64,000 bases of DNA, taken from NCBI GenBank assembly GCA_947500035.1, contig CANMQP010000014.1, positions 248,001 to 312,000 of the forward strand, in the 5' to 3' direction. This document shows, piece after piece, positions 18,922 to 27,838 of the stretch. Position 1 is the stretch's first letter. Each line of letters begins with the position of its first letter. The notes beneath the pieces are model-generated. The model saw only the letters and a program-made list of their open reading frames with translations. It did not search any database and was not told the origin of the DNA. The stretch is from an uncultured Kiloniellaceae bacterium (GTDB lineage: Bacteria; Pseudomonadota; Alphaproteobacteria; Kiloniellales; Kiloniellaceae). The translations under genes and the position numbers were made by a program.

Positions 18922-20580
18922 ATGAATAAAATGAAAACGACCGACTATATCATCGTAGGCGCCGGATCCGCGGGCTGCATTCTGGCCAACCGTCTCTCCG
19001 CAGACCCGGAGACCTCCGTGCTGCTGCTGGAAGCCGGGCCAAAGGACAATTCCTGGAAAATCCACATGCCCGCGGCGCTGACCTACAACCTCGATAACGA
19101 CAAGTACAACTGGTACTACAAGACCGAGCCTCAGGCCCACATGAACAACCGGCAACTCTATTGGCCGCGCGGACGTGTGCTCGGCGGATCCTCCTCGCTC
19201 AACGCCATGGTCTATGTGCGCGGTCATGCGCTGGACTACGACCGCTGGGCCGAGGAAGGTGCGACCGGCTGGTCCTACGCCGATTGTCTGCCCTACTTCC
19301 GCAAGGCCGAGACCCGCGAAAAGGGCGGAGACGCTTACCGGGGCAACGACGGTCCCCTGCATGTCTCGACCGGCAGCAACCCGAACAAACTCTTCGACGC
19401 CTTCATCGAGGCCGGCGTGGAAGCGGGCTATCCCTTCACCGATGACATGAACGGCTACCAGCAGGAAGGCTTCGGCCGGATGGATATGACGATCCATAAG
19501 GGCAAGCGCTGGAGCACCGCCTCCGCCTATCTGCGTCCTGCGCTGAACCGCAGCAACCTGCAGGTCGAGACCGGCGCTCTGACAACCCGTGTCCTCTTCG
19601 AAGGCAGCCGTGCCATCGGGATAGAGTACGCACAGGGCGGCCAGACCCATCAGGTTCATGCAGACCGGGAAGTCATTCTTTGCGGCGGTGCGATCAATTC
19701 GCCGCAGCTTCTCATGCTCTCGGGGATCGGTAAGGCCGACGATCTGAAGGCGCTCGACATTCCTGTCGTTGCCGACCTTCCCGGCGTCGGCCAGAACCTA
19801 CAGGACCATCTGGAACTTTACGTTCAGCAGGAATGCACCCAGCCGATTTCACTATTTGACGCCATGAAGCCGCATAACATGGTCAAGATCGGCATCCAAT
19901 GGTTTCTGTTTAAAACCGGTCTCTGCGCCTCCGCCCACCTGGAGGCGGGCGCCTTCATCCGCAGCCAGGCCGGTGTGAAGCATCCGGACATCCAGTATCA
20001 CTTCCTGCCTGCGCTGGTGAATGATCATGGCCGGGACCAGGGCGACCGTCACGCCTTCCAGGCCCACGTCGGCCCCATGCGGCCGACCAGCAAGGGCTAC
20101 CTCAAGCTGGCTTCCAGTGACCCGCGCCAGCATCCGATCATCCAGCCCAATTGCCTGGAGACCGAGCAGGACCGGCGGGAAATGCGCGACTGCGTCAAGC
20201 TGACCCGGGAAATCTTCGCGCAAAAAGCCTTCGATCCCTACCGGGGCGCCGAATTGAAGCCCGGCCCGGCGATCAAAACCGATGCCGAGATCGATGCTTT
20301 CGTGCGCGAGAAGTCGGACAGCGCCTACCATCCTTCCTGCACCTGCAAAATGGGCAAGGACGAGATGGCGGTGGTGGATCACTCCACCCGGGTGCACGGC
20401 GTCGACAACCTGCGCGTGGTCGACGCGTCGATTATGCCCAGTATCGTCAGCGGCAATCTGAACGCGCCCACCATCATGATCGGCGAAAAGGCGGCGGATA
20501 TCATTCTGGGCGCTCAACCATTGGAACCTTCGAATGCACCGGTCTATCAGGCCGAGAATTACGAAACGGCGCAGCGTTAA
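18922..20580 (+). CDS. betA: Choline dehydrogenase
   Basis: A 552-residue GMC-family flavoprotein that oxidises choline to betaine aldehyde at the membrane side of the cytoplasm. The N-terminal FAD fold is TDYIIVGAGSAGCILANRL, followed by YWPRGRVLGGSSSLNAMVYVRG, the GMC signature. The active-site His lies in SAYHPSCTCKMG and the Asn in SGNLNAPTIMIGEK. Length is close to the E. coli enzyme. Two ATGs three codons apart (18922, 18931) could start it; I chose the first. Third gene of the bet operon. Confidence 0.95.
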   Translation: MNKMKTTDYIIVGAGSAGCILANRLSADPETSVLLLEAGPKDNSWKIHMPAALTYNLDNDKYNWYYKTEPQAHMNNRQLYWPRGRVLGGSSSLNAMVYVRGHALDYDRWAEEGATGWSYADCLPYFRKAETREKGGDAYRGNDGPLHVSTGSNPNKLFDAFIEAGVEAGYPFTDDMNGYQQEGFGRMDMTIHKGKRWSTASAYLRPALNRSNLQVETGALTTRVLFEGSRAIGIEYAQGGQTHQVHADREVILCGGAINSPQLLMLSGIGKADDLKALDIPVVADLPGVGQNLQDHLELYVQQECTQPISLFDAMKPHNMVKIGIQWFLFKTGLCASAHLEAGAFIRSQAGVKHPDIQYHFLPALVNDHGRDQGDRHAFQAHVGPMRPTSKGYLKLASSDPRQHPIIQPNCLETEQDRREMRDCVKLTREIFAQKAFDPYRGAELKPGPAIKTDAEIDAFVREKSDSAYHPSCTCKMGKDEMAVVDHSTRVHGVDNLRVVDASIMPSIVSGNLNAPTIMIGEKAADIILGAQPLEPSNAPVYQAENYETAQR

Positions 20581-20632
20581 TCGCCCCGGCATGACGTTAA
20601 CCAGCCGCTGCCATCCTTTACGGGAGAAGAAG

Positions 20633-21055
20633 ATGACTGAGGTTTTCGAACTTCATCCGCAACTGGCGGCGGACTCCTTCGCCATCACCAGCTGGCCGCT
20701 CTGCGAGCTCCGGGTGATCAACGACGCCAACTACCCCTGGCTCGTTCTGGTTCCGCGAAAAGCCGGTCTGAAAGACTTCGACGACCTGTCACCGGCAGAC
20801 ATGGCCACCGCCGGTGAAGAAATCCGGCAGGCGTCGCGGGCGCTGAGAAAGCTGTACCGGCCCGACAAGCTGAACGTCGCGGCGCTGGGCAACCAGGTGC
20901 CCCAGCTTCATATCCACGTGGTTGCGCGCTTCCACGGCGACGCCGCCTGGCCCAACCCGATTTGGGGCGTGGCGCCGGCACGGCCCTACTCGAGCCAGGA
21001 TGATGAGCGATTGGTCGCGCTCAAGGAAGCGCTGTTGGGAAAGATCGAAGTCTGA
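20633..21055 (+). CDS. HIT-domain protein
   Basis: A 140-residue histidine-triad family protein, probably a nucleotide hydrolase or transferase. The triad region reads PQLHIHVVARFHGD, where the usual H-x-H-x-H is Q-L-H-I-H: the first His is Gln while the catalytic and last His remain. Start ATG 20633 follows GGGAGAAGAAG. It is 52 bp after betA on the same strand and may be the last gene of the bet operon, although no link between HIT proteins and choline oxidation is known to me. Confidence 0.85.
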   Translation: MTEVFELHPQLAADSFAITSWPLCELRVINDANYPWLVLVPRKAGLKDFDDLSPADMATAGEEIRQASRALRKLYRPDKLNVAALGNQVPQLHIHVVARFHGDAAWPNPIWGVAPARPYSSQDDERLVALKEALLGKIEV

Positions 21056-21111
21056 ACGCGCCAGGGCAACGAGCCGGTGCAATGCGCCGAGGCTCTGCCG
21101 CGTATCTTGGG

Positions 21112-21450
21112 CTATCGCGAGCGCCGGTTGACGAGCGAGGGGTTCAGGATGAAGAGCGCGCCGTTTTTCTTGAGCTGCGTTTCAAAACCCGGATCGTCGA
21201 AATGCGCAACGACAACCGTCTCAAAGGCTCCGTCGCTGATGATTTCGCCCTTGGCGCGAACGACGGAAGTCGCAATCTGTTCCTGGGTCATGTCGGGGCG
21301 GAATACCACCGCAAACTGGCCCCGGTCGCTTTGCGGGATGAGAGTCAGCACGAACACGCCGATGCAGGCCAGCGTCACCAGGACAGCGATAGGAATAATG
21401 GCCTTCCATGGCAAGGCAGGGCGCTGCGGCGTAAGTTCGAGTACGGTCAT
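21112..21450 (-). CDS. Hypothetical single-pass membrane protein
   Basis: A 112-residue protein with one transmembrane segment at about residues 17-38 (IIPIAVLVTLACIGVFVLTLI), then a ~70-residue periplasmic domain with alternating strands and helices (FAVVFRPDMTQEQIATSVVRAKGEI, VVVAHFDDPGFETQLKKNGA). The composition is that of a real gene. I do not recognise the family. It converges with the HIT gene, 57 bp apart. Confidence 0.7.
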   Translation of the reverse strand: MTVLELTPQRPALPWKAIIPIAVLVTLACIGVFVLTLIPQSDRGQFAVVFRPDMTQEQIATSVVRAKGEIISDGAFETVVVAHFDDPGFETQLKKNGALFILNPSLVNRRSR

Positions 21451-21725
21451 GCCTGAAGATCCAAGGTTAACTGGTGATCTCTATTAACTAACCGGATTCG
21501 ATTTAAAAACCATAAACAACAAGATCATATCTTTGATTTTAAGGTTACCCGGATCAAAGTTTCATGATTTAAACGGCATTAAGCATAGCGGGGCGCCCTG
21601 TCTCGCAAGTCTCCTTTGGTTAAAATGCCTTGAAGTGCCCCGACTTTGCTGGGATTTAACCCGAACAACACCAACTAGCAGCCTGCCGTCTCATCACGAA
21701 CGGCACAGCCTTTGGACAAGCTCAC

Positions 21726-22637
21726 ATGACAGACCTCTTCGACCTGCGCCCCGATGTCGCCGACGCCCTGCGGAAGGGTGACCCGGTGGTTGCCCTGGAA
21801 TCGACCATCATTTCGCACGGCATGCCCTACCCTACAAATCTGGAGGTCGCGCAGAGAGTCGAGGAGATTATCCGGGAGGCCGGTGCCGTGCCCGCCACGA
21901 TCGGTCTGATAGACGGCCGGATCAAGGTCGGGTTGACGGCGGAAGAACTCTCGCTCTTCGCTCAGGCGGCCGACGTGGCAAAGGTCAGCACGCGGGATTT
22001 GGGACTGGTGCTCGCCAATGGCGGCAAGGGCGCAACCACCGTGGCCGCGACCATGATCACGGCTGCACTGACGGGCATCCGGGTTTTCGTGACCGGCGGG
22101 CTGGGCGGCGTCCATCGCGGGGCCGAGCAGAGCTATGATGTTTCCGCGGATCTGACCGAGCTGGGCCGCCAAAAGGTCGCGGTCGTCTGCGCCGGCGCCA
22201 AGGCAATCCTCGACCTGCCGAAAACGCTGGAAGTTCTGGAAACAGGCGGCGTACCGGTGATCGGATATGGAACGGACGAGTTTCCGGCCTTTTTCAGCCG
22301 GACATCAGGCTTGCCGCTTGCCGCCCGCGTCGAGATCGCCGAGGACGCCGCGCGCGTCATGAAGTCGCACTGGGATCTCGGCCTTGAAAGCGGCCTGGTT
22401 CTGGCAAATCCGCTGCCCGAAGCCGCGGCCCTCGATCAGGAACAGGTGGAAGCTTACATAGGCCAGGCACTGGCCGAGGCCGATGCGGAACGGATCACGG
22501 GTAAAGATGTCACCCCATTCCTGCTCCGGCGACTGGGCGACCTCAGCGCCGGACGGACGCTTCAGGCCAACATTGCGCTGGTTGAGAACAATGCCCGGAT
22601 CGGAGGGGCGCTGGCTGTGGCTTACGCCAAGCTCTAA
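21726..22637 (+). CDS. psuG: Pseudouridine-5'-phosphate glycosidase
   Basis: A 303-residue enzyme that reversibly splits pseudouridine 5'-phosphate into uracil and ribose 5-phosphate. The PsuG hallmarks are present: VALESTIISHGMPYPTN at the N-terminus, RDLGLVLANGGKGATTVAATM, FVTGGLGGVHRGAEQSYDVSADL, and VCAGAKAILDLPKTLEVLET. Length fits the bacterial enzyme. The usual partner kinase PsuK is not adjacent in this window. Confidence 0.95.
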   Translation: MTDLFDLRPDVADALRKGDPVVALESTIISHGMPYPTNLEVAQRVEEIIREAGAVPATIGLIDGRIKVGLTAEELSLFAQAADVAKVSTRDLGLVLANGGKGATTVAATMITAALTGIRVFVTGGLGGVHRGAEQSYDVSADLTELGRQKVAVVCAGAKAILDLPKTLEVLETGGVPVIGYGTDEFPAFFSRTSGLPLAARVEIAEDAARVMKSHWDLGLESGLVLANPLPEAAALDQEQVEAYIGQALAEADAERITGKDVTPFLLRRLGDLSAGRTLQANIALVENNARIGGALAVAYAKL

Positions 22638-22680
22638 GCCGGGGCCATCAACCCGCCGCTCCCGAAACGCACTCTAACTG

Positions 22681-22735
22681 TGGGTTTTACCACCGGGTTT
22701 TACCATGGGGTTCTGGCGCCGGGTTCTAGCGCCGG
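22681..22735. repeat. Imperfect short repeats over the fasciclin gene stop
   Basis: GGGTT-type units of about 13-14 bp occur four to five times in a row (GGGTTTTACCACC, GGGTTTTACCATG, GGGTTCTGGCGCC, GGGTTCTAGCGCC, GGGTCCTGCC). They cover the end of the fasciclin gene and its TAA. Probably slippage-derived. Confidence 0.6.
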
Positions 22736-23230
22736 GTCCTGCCATTCGGGCAGGATAACGTTGTCGATGGCATGAATGACGCCGTTCGAGCTCGGAATAT
22801 CGGTCTCGACCGCCTCGGCGGCATCGACCAGTAGTTCGTCATAACGTCCTTCAATCTCAATGACATCGCCCTGCAGGGACTCGATTCGCGTCACGCGCCC
22901 CTCAAGACGCTCCGACGCAAAACGTCCCTTCGCCAGGTGGTAGGCCACCAGGCGCACCAGCTGTTCGTGATTCTCAGGCTTAAGAAGAGCCTCCATGGAA
23001 CCTGCGGGCAAGCGCGCAAAGGCCTCGTTTGTCGGCGCAAAGACGGTGTAGGGGCCGTCTTTCTCTAACTGATCGCTCAACCCAGCGGCTTCCACCGCAG
23101 ATGCCCAAATCCCAAACTGTGCCGAAGACTCGACGGTCTCCATCAGGTTTTCCGCTCGTGCGACGCCGGCCGTCAAGGCCAACGTCAGGGCGAGCATAGG
23201 AACCGCGACGAATCGCGCTGCTACTCGCAT
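22700..23230 (-). CDS. Secreted fasciclin-domain protein
   Basis: A 176-residue exported protein with signal peptide MRVAARFVAVPMLALTLALTAGVARA and one FAS1 domain: GPYTVFAPTNEAFARLPAGS is the H1 motif and SSNGVIHAIDNVILP the H2 motif. FAS1 proteins mediate adhesion or extracellular binding. The start at 23230 (GGGAGATAGAG upstream) is preferred to one 22 codons earlier, which would bury the signal peptide. The last codons and the stop lie in a short imperfect direct repeat of GCCGGGTTCT/ACCGGGTTTT units (about 22681-22735). Confidence 0.88.
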   Translation of the reverse strand: MRVAARFVAVPMLALTLALTAGVARAENLMETVESSAQFGIWASAVEAAGLSDQLEKDGPYTVFAPTNEAFARLPAGSMEALLKPENHEQLVRLVAYHLAKGRFASERLEGRVTRIESLQGDVIEIEGRYDELLVDAAEAVETDIPSSNGVIHAIDNVILPEWQDPALEPGARTPW

Positions 23231-23838
23231 CTCTCTATCTCCCAAAAGTAACCTCGTCGGGCGGAGTCTTAAACGAAACCTCGCGGACGGGTTCAATCCA
23301 TGGCATGTCGCCAGTCTTGTATTTCACTTGGTCGCTGGCGGGCGCGATGCAACTCCGCTGCGCGGAAAAACGCGCCGTCTCACTGTAATGTGAGCGCAGT
23401 CATATCCAGTTGACGGCAGGGCCTGCAAGACTTTGCGAGGTTTCGCCCAAAACGCGGCTTAAAGGCTTGAACAGAGTGTTTCCGTTTGAGAACGATATTA
23501 ATAGCGATGGTTAAAAACGAAATCCGGGACGCTCAAGCAACCTGAAAGGTGTGAAATTCCCATCGGCCCGGCCATCATTGCGGTTTTTTTCCCCAATCAC
23601 GAAAAAATTATCCCGAAGCACCGGTCTTCGATGTGATCGAATTCCGATCCGGTTGCGTATAGATTCACATGATTTACCGCTTGTGGCTTTTGCGAAACGA
23701 GCTTGGCGCGGACCTGAGAGAGGACCGGGAATAGGCTGTGAAGCTTCCCGCGAGCAGTCAAGGCAATGAGGCTACGCAGTTCGCGAAGGTTGAAACGAAC
23801 AGAATGACTAGAAATTACCGGCCGTTGCAGGGATCCCT
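23231..23838. other. Divergent spacer with possible ECF-sigma promoter
   Basis: About 0.6 kb between the fasciclin gene and the lipid-modification cluster. At 23634-23663 the string TGATCG, an 18-base spacer and TATAGA resembles the TGATC-type -35/-10 pair used by the RpoE/ChrR group of alphaproteobacterial ECF sigma factors. It is about 175 bp upstream of the first cluster gene. No sigma factor gene is in the window. No gene is supported here. Confidence 0.3.
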
Positions 23839-25206
23839 ATGAAAATTGCAGTTGTTGGCACCGGCATCTCCGGACTTGGCGCGGCCTGGGCACTGGCGAA
23901 AGAACACCAGGTTGTCGTCTATGAACAAGAGGACAAGCTCGGGGGGCACGCGAACACCGTTTCGGTCGAGGTTCCCGGAGCAAAGCGGAACATCGACGTA
24001 GACATCGGATTCATCGTCTACAACAAGCTCAACTACCCGAACCTGGTCCGCCTTTTTCAGAGCCTGGACGTTCCGACCGAAGACAGTGACATGTCGTTTT
24101 CGGTCTCGCTCGGAGGCGGATCCTTCGAGTATGAGGGCAGCTTGAGCGGCCTTTTGGCGCAGCCTCAAAACCTGCTCAAGCCCGCCTATTGGCGCATGCT
24201 GAACGATCTGCGGCGCTTTTACCGCGAAGCGCCCGGCCTCCTGGACGGCAAGGATGAGATCGGCCCTTCACTTGGAACCTACCTTGAGCAACACAACTAC
24301 GGACCGGAGTTTGTCAAAGGACATCTTCTGCCCATGGGCGCGGCGATCTGGTCCACACCACCGGAACAGATGCTTGACTACCCGGTCAAAAGCTTCGTGG
24401 CCTTTTGCGAAAACCACCGTCTGCTGTCGTACACCGACCGGCCGCAATGGCGAACCGTCACGGGGGGCAGCCGAAGTTACGTGTCCCGTGTCGCCGACTC
24501 CCTTCAGGGACGCGAGCGGAATGGTAAAATCCGGCTGAACGCGGCCGTGGTCGGCCTCCAGCGGCACAGCGAGGGTGTCAGCCTCCGCGACATCAGCGGA
24601 CAGACGGAAAGCTTCGATCAGGTCGTGCTGGCATGCCATGCAGACCAGACACTCGCAATCCTGGGTCAGGACGCCGCCGCAGAAGAGCGCAATCTTCTCT
24701 CCGCCTTCGGCTACAGCGACAACCGGGTCGTACTCCACAGCGACCCGGATCTCATGCCCCGCCGCAAGCGTGCCTGGGCAAGCTGGAATTATCTTTCGGA
24801 ACAGCCCTTGGGTCATTTGGATGACCTGAGCCTCACCTATTGGATGAACCGGCTGCAGAATATCGATCACTCCGTTCCGCTCTTCGTAACCCTGAATCCG
24901 GGAACGAGGTCCATAAAGGGGGAGATCCATCAGGATCTCATCTTTAAACATCCGCTGTTCGACAGGACCGCCCTTGAAGCCCAACAGAGGTTGAAAAGAA
25001 TCCAAGGGCAATCCGGTGTTTGGTTTTGCGGCAGTTACTTTGGTCATGGTTTCCATGAAGATGGCCTGCAATCCGGCCTGACCGTGGCCGCTGCTCTGGG
25101 GTCGCCGCCCGCGTGGTTCGAGGAGATCACACCGAGAAGCACCGCCGCGCGGCATGCTGCACCGTCGCAACCCGCGGATCTCGGCACCGTGATGGCTGCC
25201 GAGTAA
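23839..25206 (+). CDS. FAD-dependent oxidoreductase (amine-oxidase-like, lipid cluster)
   Basis: A 455-residue flavoprotein of the NAD(P)-binding/amine-oxidase fold. The N-terminus MKIAVVGTGISGLGAAWALAK is the FAD-binding motif, with GGHANTVSVEV just after it and a C-terminal FAD segment (WFCGSYFGHGFHEDGLQSGLTVAAAL). This type is almost always next to DUF1365 and a cyclopropane-type methyltransferase, as here. Related Rhodobacter proteins take part in modifying unsaturated fatty acids (methylated, furan-type), so action on membrane acyl chains is likely. The exact reaction is not readable. Start ATG follows AGGGAT; DUF1365 starts 10 bp after the stop. Confidence 0.85.
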   Translation: MKIAVVGTGISGLGAAWALAKEHQVVVYEQEDKLGGHANTVSVEVPGAKRNIDVDIGFIVYNKLNYPNLVRLFQSLDVPTEDSDMSFSVSLGGGSFEYEGSLSGLLAQPQNLLKPAYWRMLNDLRRFYREAPGLLDGKDEIGPSLGTYLEQHNYGPEFVKGHLLPMGAAIWSTPPEQMLDYPVKSFVAFCENHRLLSYTDRPQWRTVTGGSRSYVSRVADSLQGRERNGKIRLNAAVVGLQRHSEGVSLRDISGQTESFDQVVLACHADQTLAILGQDAAAEERNLLSAFGYSDNRVVLHSDPDLMPRRKRAWASWNYLSEQPLGHLDDLSLTYWMNRLQNIDHSVPLFVTLNPGTRSIKGEIHQDLIFKHPLFDRTALEAQQRLKRIQGQSGVWFCGSYFGHGFHEDGLQSGLTVAAALGSPPAWFEEITPRSTAARHAAPSQPADLGTVMAAE

Positions 25207-25216
25207 GAGTTCGAAC

Positions 25217-26035
25217 ATGCAAACAAAGCCAGAAGAGACCGCAGGGTCGGCGCACGAGAATAAAAGCGCATCATGCCTTTACTTCGGACGCGTGATGCAC
25301 AAGCGCCTGAGGCCGTTTTCGCACCGCTTCACCTACCGGACCTTTGCGATGTTGATCGACCTCGACGAGTTGCCGCAGTTGGATCGGAAACTCCGGTTTT
25401 TTTCCTACAACCGCTCAAACATCTTTTCGTTTTCCGATCGCGATCACGGATCGCGAGACGGGACAGCGGTGCGCGTTTGGCTCGACCAAAAGCTGGCGGA
25501 ACGGGGAATTGACCTCGAGGGCGGACAGGTCCAGGTCCTCTGCATGCCGAGAATCCTGGGTTACGTCTTTAATCCACTGTCGATCTGGTTCTGCCGCCAC
25601 CGGGACGGCCGCCTGAAGGCAATCATTTACGAAGTCAGAAACACCTTCGGCGAACATCATTCCTACGTAGAAGCCGTTGACGAGGACTGGAAAGAAGGCG
25701 ACGCGCTGATCCAGAGCTGTGACAAGGCATTCTACGTATCCCCCTTCATCGGTATGAAGGCGCGCTACGATTTCCGCATTAAGCCGCCCGGCAAGGCGCT
25801 CTCGGTGGTGATCCGTCAGCAGGTTCCCGAGGGCGAGCTGCTGGTGGCCACACAAAACGGCAAACGGTCGAAACTGACCTCTCTTGCCCTGCTCTCGACC
25901 CTGCTGCGCTATCCCCTGATGACCTTCAAGGTGACCGGCGCCATCCATTGGGAAGCCTTGCGCTTATGGCTCAAGGGCGCGCGCTTCCAGCAACGCCCGA
26001 ATAGACCGGCAAAAGATCCGGCACGCGTGAACTGA
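25217..26035 (+). CDS. DUF1365 family protein
   Basis: A 272-residue protein of the DUF1365 family. Typical segments are ASCLYFGRVMHKRLRPFSHRFTYRTF near the N-terminus, RVWLDQKLAERGIDL, VLCMPRILGYVFNPLSIWFC, and FYVSPFIGMKARYDF. No catalytic motif is known to me. Its genes travel with the flanking FAD enzyme and cyclopropane-type methyltransferase, which suggests a shared role in fatty-acyl modification. Gaps of 10 bp before and a few bp after suggest one transcript. Confidence 0.9.
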   Translation: MQTKPEETAGSAHENKSASCLYFGRVMHKRLRPFSHRFTYRTFAMLIDLDELPQLDRKLRFFSYNRSNIFSFSDRDHGSRDGTAVRVWLDQKLAERGIDLEGGQVQVLCMPRILGYVFNPLSIWFCRHRDGRLKAIIYEVRNTFGEHHSYVEAVDEDWKEGDALIQSCDKAFYVSPFIGMKARYDFRIKPPGKALSVVIRQQVPEGELLVATQNGKRSKLTSLALLSTLLRYPLMTFKVTGAIHWEALRLWLKGARFQQRPNRPAKDPARVN

Positions 26036-26134
26036 ATTTTGATCAAGCTACGCAGAGGGCAGCTCCTGCCCCGAAGCGTAAAATGCCAAAACAACCGCAC
26101 CGCGGATATCGGCAAAACGACGAGGAACAAGACA

Positions 26135-27334
26135 TTGGGGCTGTACAAGACCATAACCTACCGGCAGATCGACAAACTCCTCAACCTGCTGGGATCGACA
26201 CTGGCAAAGGGCGCGATAGATATCATGCTGCCCGATGGCAGCACCCGCCGTTTTGAAGCCGAAGTGCCTGGCCCGGAAGCGGCCATTCATATCACCACGC
26301 CCAAGTTCTTTTCTTGTTTGGTCACGGGCGGTCACCTCGGTTTTGCGGACGCTTACGTCGCAGGCTACTTTCAGACTCCAAATCTCGTCGCCTTGCTGGA
26401 ATTCGGCGAAGCGAACCAGGATGCCTGGGACGACGTGCTGGCGGGCCGGCCTCTGCCCCGGCTCATGAGCCGCTTTTATCATCTCCTGAAATTTAACTCG
26501 AAGACCGGTTCGCGGCGGAACATTTCCCATCACTATGATCTGGGAAACAACTTCTACCGGCGCTGGCTCGACGAGAGCCTGACCTACTCCTCAGCCATCT
26601 TCGCACAACCGGACGAACCGCTGGAAACCGCGCAGTCGAACAAGTACCGGCGGCTGTCGGAAATGGCGAATGTTGCGCCGGGACAGCATGTACTCGAAAT
26701 CGGGTGTGGCTGGGGCGGCTTTGCCAGCTACCTCGCCAAGGAGCACGATTGCAAAGTCACCGCCGTTACCATTTCAAACGAACAGTATGATTTCGCCCGG
26801 CAGCGAATCCAGGCCGATGGCCTGAATGAACGTGTTGAAATCCTGCGTCGGGATTACCGGGATATCGACGGAACCTTCGACAGGGTCGTTTCAATCGAAA
26901 TGCTTGAAGCGGTCGGTCTGCGCTATTGGCCGGTCTTCTTCGAAAAGCTCCGCAACAGTCTGAAACCCGGCGGGATCGCGGCGCTGCAGGTCATCACCAT
27001 CGCCGACCACGCCTGGGAAGACTACAGCAAGAACACGGAATTCATCCAGCGCCACATCTTTCCCGGCGGAATGCTGCCTTCGCCTGAGATCATTGCCGAA
27101 CAATCAGCCCGCGCCGGACTGAATTATCAGAATGAAAGCGGCTTTGGCTTGCACTATGCCGAAACCCTCCGGCGTTGGCGCGGCAGTTTCGACGCGGCTT
27201 GGCCCGGCATCGCCTCTCTCGGGTTCGATGAGCACTTCCGCCGCCTCTGGACCTACTATCTTGCCTACTGCGAGGCCGGGTTCAATGTGGGTCGGATTGA
27301 CGTCAAACAGTTCGCACTTGAACGACCATCTTAA
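26135..27334 (+). CDS. Cyclopropane-fatty-acyl-phospholipid synthase family methyltransferase
   Basis: A 399-residue SAM-dependent methyltransferase acting on unsaturated acyl chains of membrane phospholipids. The SAM site is VLEIGCGWGGFASYLA (from residue 186). The family blocks NISHHYDLGNNFYRRWLDESLTYSSAIF and YSKNTEFIQRHIFPGGMLPS are present. The start is uncertain: TTG 26135 has GAGG nine bases upstream and begins where homologues usually begin; a TTG at 26039 would add 32 residues of poor composition. Third gene of the FAD enzyme-DUF1365-CFA set. It could be CFA synthase proper or a methylating relative (UfaM-like). Confidence 0.88.
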   Translation: MGLYKTITYRQIDKLLNLLGSTLAKGAIDIMLPDGSTRRFEAEVPGPEAAIHITTPKFFSCLVTGGHLGFADAYVAGYFQTPNLVALLEFGEANQDAWDDVLAGRPLPRLMSRFYHLLKFNSKTGSRRNISHHYDLGNNFYRRWLDESLTYSSAIFAQPDEPLETAQSNKYRRLSEMANVAPGQHVLEIGCGWGGFASYLAKEHDCKVTAVTISNEQYDFARQRIQADGLNERVEILRRDYRDIDGTFDRVVSIEMLEAVGLRYWPVFFEKLRNSLKPGGIAALQVITIADHAWEDYSKNTEFIQRHIFPGGMLPSPEIIAEQSARAGLNYQNESGFGLHYAETLRRWRGSFDAAWPGIASLGFDEHFRRLWTYYLAYCEAGFNVGRIDVKQFALERPS

Positions 27335-27364
27335 CGCCCGTGTAAAAACTACCTTAAAGCGAAT

Positions 27365-27838
27365 TCAATTGATCCGCGGTTCATCGAAATCGATGACAAT
27401 CATGATCATGTCGACATTGATGCCATCTGTGGCCAGAGGCATCGCCAGTCGCTGATAGGTCATGAAGTTTTTCTCAGCTATGGGCATCGGCGTGAGCGCG
27501 AGGTCGGCCTGGCGGCTCTCGACGAGCGCGATGTAACCCTTCACCTGCGCCTCGTTAACCGCCGGGTCGTAGATGTCATCGAACCAGGCTCCGGTCGCGT
27601 CCCTTCCGAAGCGTTCGACGATACCGGTTCCAATGAGTCGGTGCCGAAAACGATATTTGTTTCCGTCTCTTACAACATCGACCAGGTTTAGCCACGGCAG
27701 CACTGATGGAAGCTCGAGCGGATCTATCGCATCCCTTCCGGGCAGTAAGCCCCCGGATTTTTTTGACCGCCAGTATTTGTATGCCTCGAGATGCAAAGGG
27801 CTTTGCAAGCGCGGCAATACGTCGTCACCATTACACAT
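27365..27838 (-). CDS. PAS_5-domain protein
   Basis: A 157-residue protein nearly filled by a PAS-like domain of the PAS_5 type, recognised from LEAYKYWRSKKSGGLLPGRDAIDPLELPSVLPWLNLVDVV and YRFRHRLIGTGIVERFGRDATG. Such proteins are common in alphaproteobacteria and have no output domain; their ligand is unknown. I chose ATG 27838. A longer frame to 27892 adds 18 basic residues. It converges with the CFA-type gene, 30 bp apart. Confidence 0.82.
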   Translation of the reverse strand: MCNGDDVLPRLQSPLHLEAYKYWRSKKSGGLLPGRDAIDPLELPSVLPWLNLVDVVRDGNKYRFRHRLIGTGIVERFGRDATGAWFDDIYDPAVNEAQVKGYIALVESRQADLALTPMPIAEKNFMTYQRLAMPLATDGINVDMIMIVIDFDEPRIN

